DNA of 15,941 nt, taken from positions 1-15,941 of the forward strand of contig JAJRTI010000212.1 in NCBI GenBank assembly GCA_024278415.1, given 5' to 3'. A program made the translations under genes and the position numbers. Shown one piece after another: positions 14,480-15,941 of this stretch. The notes below the pieces were generated by a model, which searched no databases, was not told the DNA's origin, and saw only the letters and a list, made by a program, of their open reading frames with translations. The DNA comes from Planctomycetota bacterium (GTDB lineage: Bacteria > Planctomycetota > Brocadiia > JAJRTI01). How positions within the stretch are numbered: position 1 is the first letter of the stretch; each line of letters starts with the position of its first letter.

Positions 14480-15607
14480 CTATGGCACACATTCCGGCTT
14501 GCGGGGCGGGCGCGCGCGCTTGCGCCGCGTCACACGCTCCAGCACCGGGTTGTTTTCGGCTTTCAGCGTATCGTGCAGCCACTTGGCCACATCATACTCC
14601 ATGCGAATGAACTCGCATTGCAGGGGCGACGGCTGGTAGATGTCGCCGGTGCACATGTAGTTGGCGCCGGTGCACCCGCCCGCGCACACAGGCTTCGCCC
14701 GGCAATCGTCGCAGCCTTCGAGGCGCTGCGAATCGAACTTGAGCCATGCCTCGCGCACCTCGCGGTGGGTCACCTCGTCCAGGTTGCCGAACTGGGTTTC
14801 CTCGCACCCGAGGAGGCGCTGGCAGGGGTAGATGTCGCCGTTCACGTTGATCGCAACCAACCCCGAACCCGCGCCACACGCGCGGCGGGGCCGCGGGCCG
14901 GCCTTGGCAATCCGCTTGATCAGCCGGTCCACGCCGCCAATCCGGCGATACTGGCCGCGGCGCATGCTGGCCAGCAACGCGCGGCCAACGCGTTCGAACT
15001 GCTCGCGAGCCACGCCAACGCGCTCCTCAGTCCACCCATCGTTCAGCACCGGCTGTGGCGAGATGCTGTGGCAGCCGCGATCCCATAGGTATTGGACATT
15101 GTCGAAGAGCCGGTCCACCGTGGCCGCGGTGTAAGTCAGCCGCACGTTGTGGCTGAACTTCCTTGCGGCCAGCCGCTTCAGTGCGGCGTCGACCTGGTCG
15201 AAGGAGCCACGGCCGTCGATGGTCTTGCGGTTCGTGTTGTGCGATTCCGGCCCGCCGTCGATGCTGAGGTTGGCCGTGATCTTGTGCGCGGCCAGGAAAT
15301 CGACAACCTCGTCCGAGATTAGCGTGCCGTTCGTGGTCATGCCAAACTTGAGCCGCTTGCCGGCCTCCTGGCTGCGGCGCTCGCCGTAATCGACCAACTC
15401 GCGGACCGTGTCGAACTCGAGCAGCGGCTCCCCGCCGAAGAGGCAGATCGTCACGCTCTTGACCTTCGCCGGCGCGGCCAGCATGAAGTCGACCACGTCC
15501 CTCCCCACGCCAAGCTCCAGCCGCCGCGGACTCTTGGGCACGTAGCAATAGGGGCACCGCAGATTGCAGTCTTCGGTCAGGAAGAGCACGGCGTACGTAA
15601 TGGGCAC
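14480..15607 (-). CDS. Radical SAM/SPASM peptide-modifying enzyme
   Basis: This 375-residue protein starts at GTG, with GAGGG 7 nt upstream. The radical SAM core has CNLRCPYC (C14, C18, C21) for the [4Fe-4S] cluster that cleaves S-adenosylmethionine, then GGEP (58-61) and TTNGTL. The C-terminal SPASM domain has the full seven-Cys pattern for two auxiliary clusters: C244, C262 (preceded by G257 as G-x4-C), C299-x2-C302-x5-C308-x3-C312, and C331. Members include anaerobic sulfatase maturases and RiPP maturases that install thioether or C-C crosslinks. No sulfatase is present here, while a Cys-rich repeat protein follows directly, favouring peptide modification. A separate N-terminal leader-binding (RRE/PqqD-like) domain is absent; the core begins almost at residue 1. 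Fourth-gene position in a minus-strand run is likely operonic. Substrate identity is inferred, not shown. Confidence 0.92.
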   Translation of the reverse strand: MPITYAVLFLTEDCNLRCPYCYVPKSPRRLELGVGRDVVDFMLAAPAKVKSVTICLFGGEPLLEFDTVRELVDYGERRSQEAGKRLKFGMTTNGTLISDEVVDFLAAHKITANLSIDGGPESHNTNRKTIDGRGSFDQVDAALKRLAARKFSHNVRLTYTAATVDRLFDNVQYLWDRGCHSISPQPVLNDGWTEERVGVAREQFERVGRALLASMRRGQYRRIGGVDRLIKRIAKAGPRPRRACGAGSGLVAINVNGDIYPCQRLLGCEETQFGNLDEVTHREVREAWLKFDSQRLEGCDDCRAKPVCAGGCTGANYMCTGDIYQPSPLQCEFIRMEYDVAKWLHDTLKAENNPVLERVTRRKRARPPRKPECVP

Positions 15608-15628
15608 TGTTTCGCCCTCGCAAAATTC

Positions 15629-15733
15629 CTATTCCCAACACCTGTCGTCACTGCCACCCTCCAATATAAGCCCGGTTTGCAAGCTGTCAATGATGTTGTG
15701 GCGACGGCGCGACGGCGGCGGCTTTTCAGCCAT
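15629..15733 (-). CDS. 34-codon ORF coupled by TGATG, uncertain
   Basis: The ATG (15731-15733) overlaps the stop of the upstream partial gene as TGATG, a classic coupling arrangement. The 34-residue product is basic at first (PPPSRRRHN), then has IIDSLQTGLILEGG and ends SDDRCWE. Its TAG (15629-15631) is in the same frame as the radical SAM gene, whose GTG lies seven sense codons further on. It could be a real small protein or peptide precursor (LILEGG resembles a double-glycine leader end), the remnant of a longer N-terminus of the radical SAM protein, or chance. No ribosome-binding site beyond coupling is clear. Confidence 0.3.
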   Translation of the reverse strand: MAEKPPPSRRRHNIIDSLQTGLILEGGSDDRCWE

Positions 15734-15941
15734 CAGCGCTCCACCGTGATCGCCACCAGCACGGGGACGGCCCTGCCGTCGGATACGAAATCGATGGTTT
15801 CGATTCGACGGTCTCTGTGGGGGTTCAACACGGACAGCCGGAAGAGGCCCACGTTGGGGTGCTCGGCATTGCTGCCCTGCCATGCCACTCGCCCGTTCCT
15901 CAACTCGAATCGCCCGGCCCGGGTCCAGTCGATGAGTTCGC
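15733..15941 (-). CDS. C-terminal end of an unidentified protein (partial)
   Basis: The frame is open from the window edge to TGA at 15733-15735, giving about 68 C-terminal residues; the start lies outside. The segment reads as alternating beta strands: FELRNGRVAWQG, then VGLFRLSVLNPH, RRIETIDFVSDG and AVPVLVAITVER at the very end. The N-P-h-x-d-x-x-I-x-x-I-D-F-V-S ... ITVE pattern resembles a beta-sandwich tail that I associate with large extracytoplasmic proteins of Planctomycetes and relatives, but I cannot name the family. It is the first visible gene of the minus-strand run that includes the radical SAM enzyme. The codon pattern (G/C-rich third positions) supports coding. Confidence 0.6.
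   Translation of the reverse strand, partial: ELIDWTRAGRFELRNGRVAWQGSNAEHPNVGLFRLSVLNPHRDRRIETIDFVSDGRAVPVLVAITVER

Noticed and set aside
14480..15607. Assignment of the radical SAM enzyme as an anaerobic sulfatase maturase
   Set aside because: The SPASM pattern allows it, but no sulfatase gene is visible. The nearby FGE-like domain belongs to a kinase and lacks catalytic residues, so it gives no sulfatase context.

Overview
The window is GC-rich, gene-dense bacterial DNA, about two thirds of it on the + strand. The lineage cannot be fixed from sequence alone. A large Ser/Thr kinase fused to PEGA and formylglycine-enzyme-like domains, several lipid-linked sugar transferases, and many palindromic intergenic repeats suggest a Planctomycetes/PVC-type or similar environmental lineage. 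This is an inference.

Region A (218-10318, + strand) is a cell-envelope glycan locus. It has three polytopic GT39/ArnT-like transferases (218-1858, 2348-4198, 7529-9097), an NAD-dependent sugar-nucleotide epimerase (4397-5365) and a polyprenyl-phosphate-type GT2 (5362-6108). It also has a protein with two tandem LpxB-N (LAB_N) membrane domains (6140-6847), a left-handed beta-helix acyltransferase (6852-7523) and a DegT/DnrJ/EryC1 aminotransferase (9218-10318). The block 4397-9097 is tightly packed: an ATGA overlap, then gaps of 31, 4 and 5 nt. A plausible reading is that amino sugars are made on nucleotides, loaded onto a lipid carrier by the GT2, and transferred outside by the GT39 enzymes. 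The first two GT39 genes stand apart, separated by a 489-nt stretch packed with hairpins, including a nested inverted repeat with a perfect 30-bp core.

Region B (10337-13900) has a minus-strand coiled-coil membrane protein of unknown role. Divergent from it, behind a recognisable sigma70-like promoter, is the 920-residue kinase-TM-PEGA-FGE-like signalling protein. Its FGE-like domain has lost the hallmark catalytic and metal-site motifs.

Region C (13949-15941, minus strand) is the most unusual part. In transcription order it holds the 3' end of an unidentified gene, a 34-codon ORF coupled by TGATG, a radical SAM/SPASM enzyme with a full Cys set, and a 106-residue protein made of ten Cys-Asp heptads plus one decayed unit. 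In every heptad that has the first Cys, an Asp lies exactly four residues later (CX3D). That is the crosslink spacing known in the radical-SAM thioether peptide freyrasin (PapA/PapB), so the pair is a candidate repeat-type ranthipeptide/RiPP system. A metal-binding repeat protein is the main alternative.
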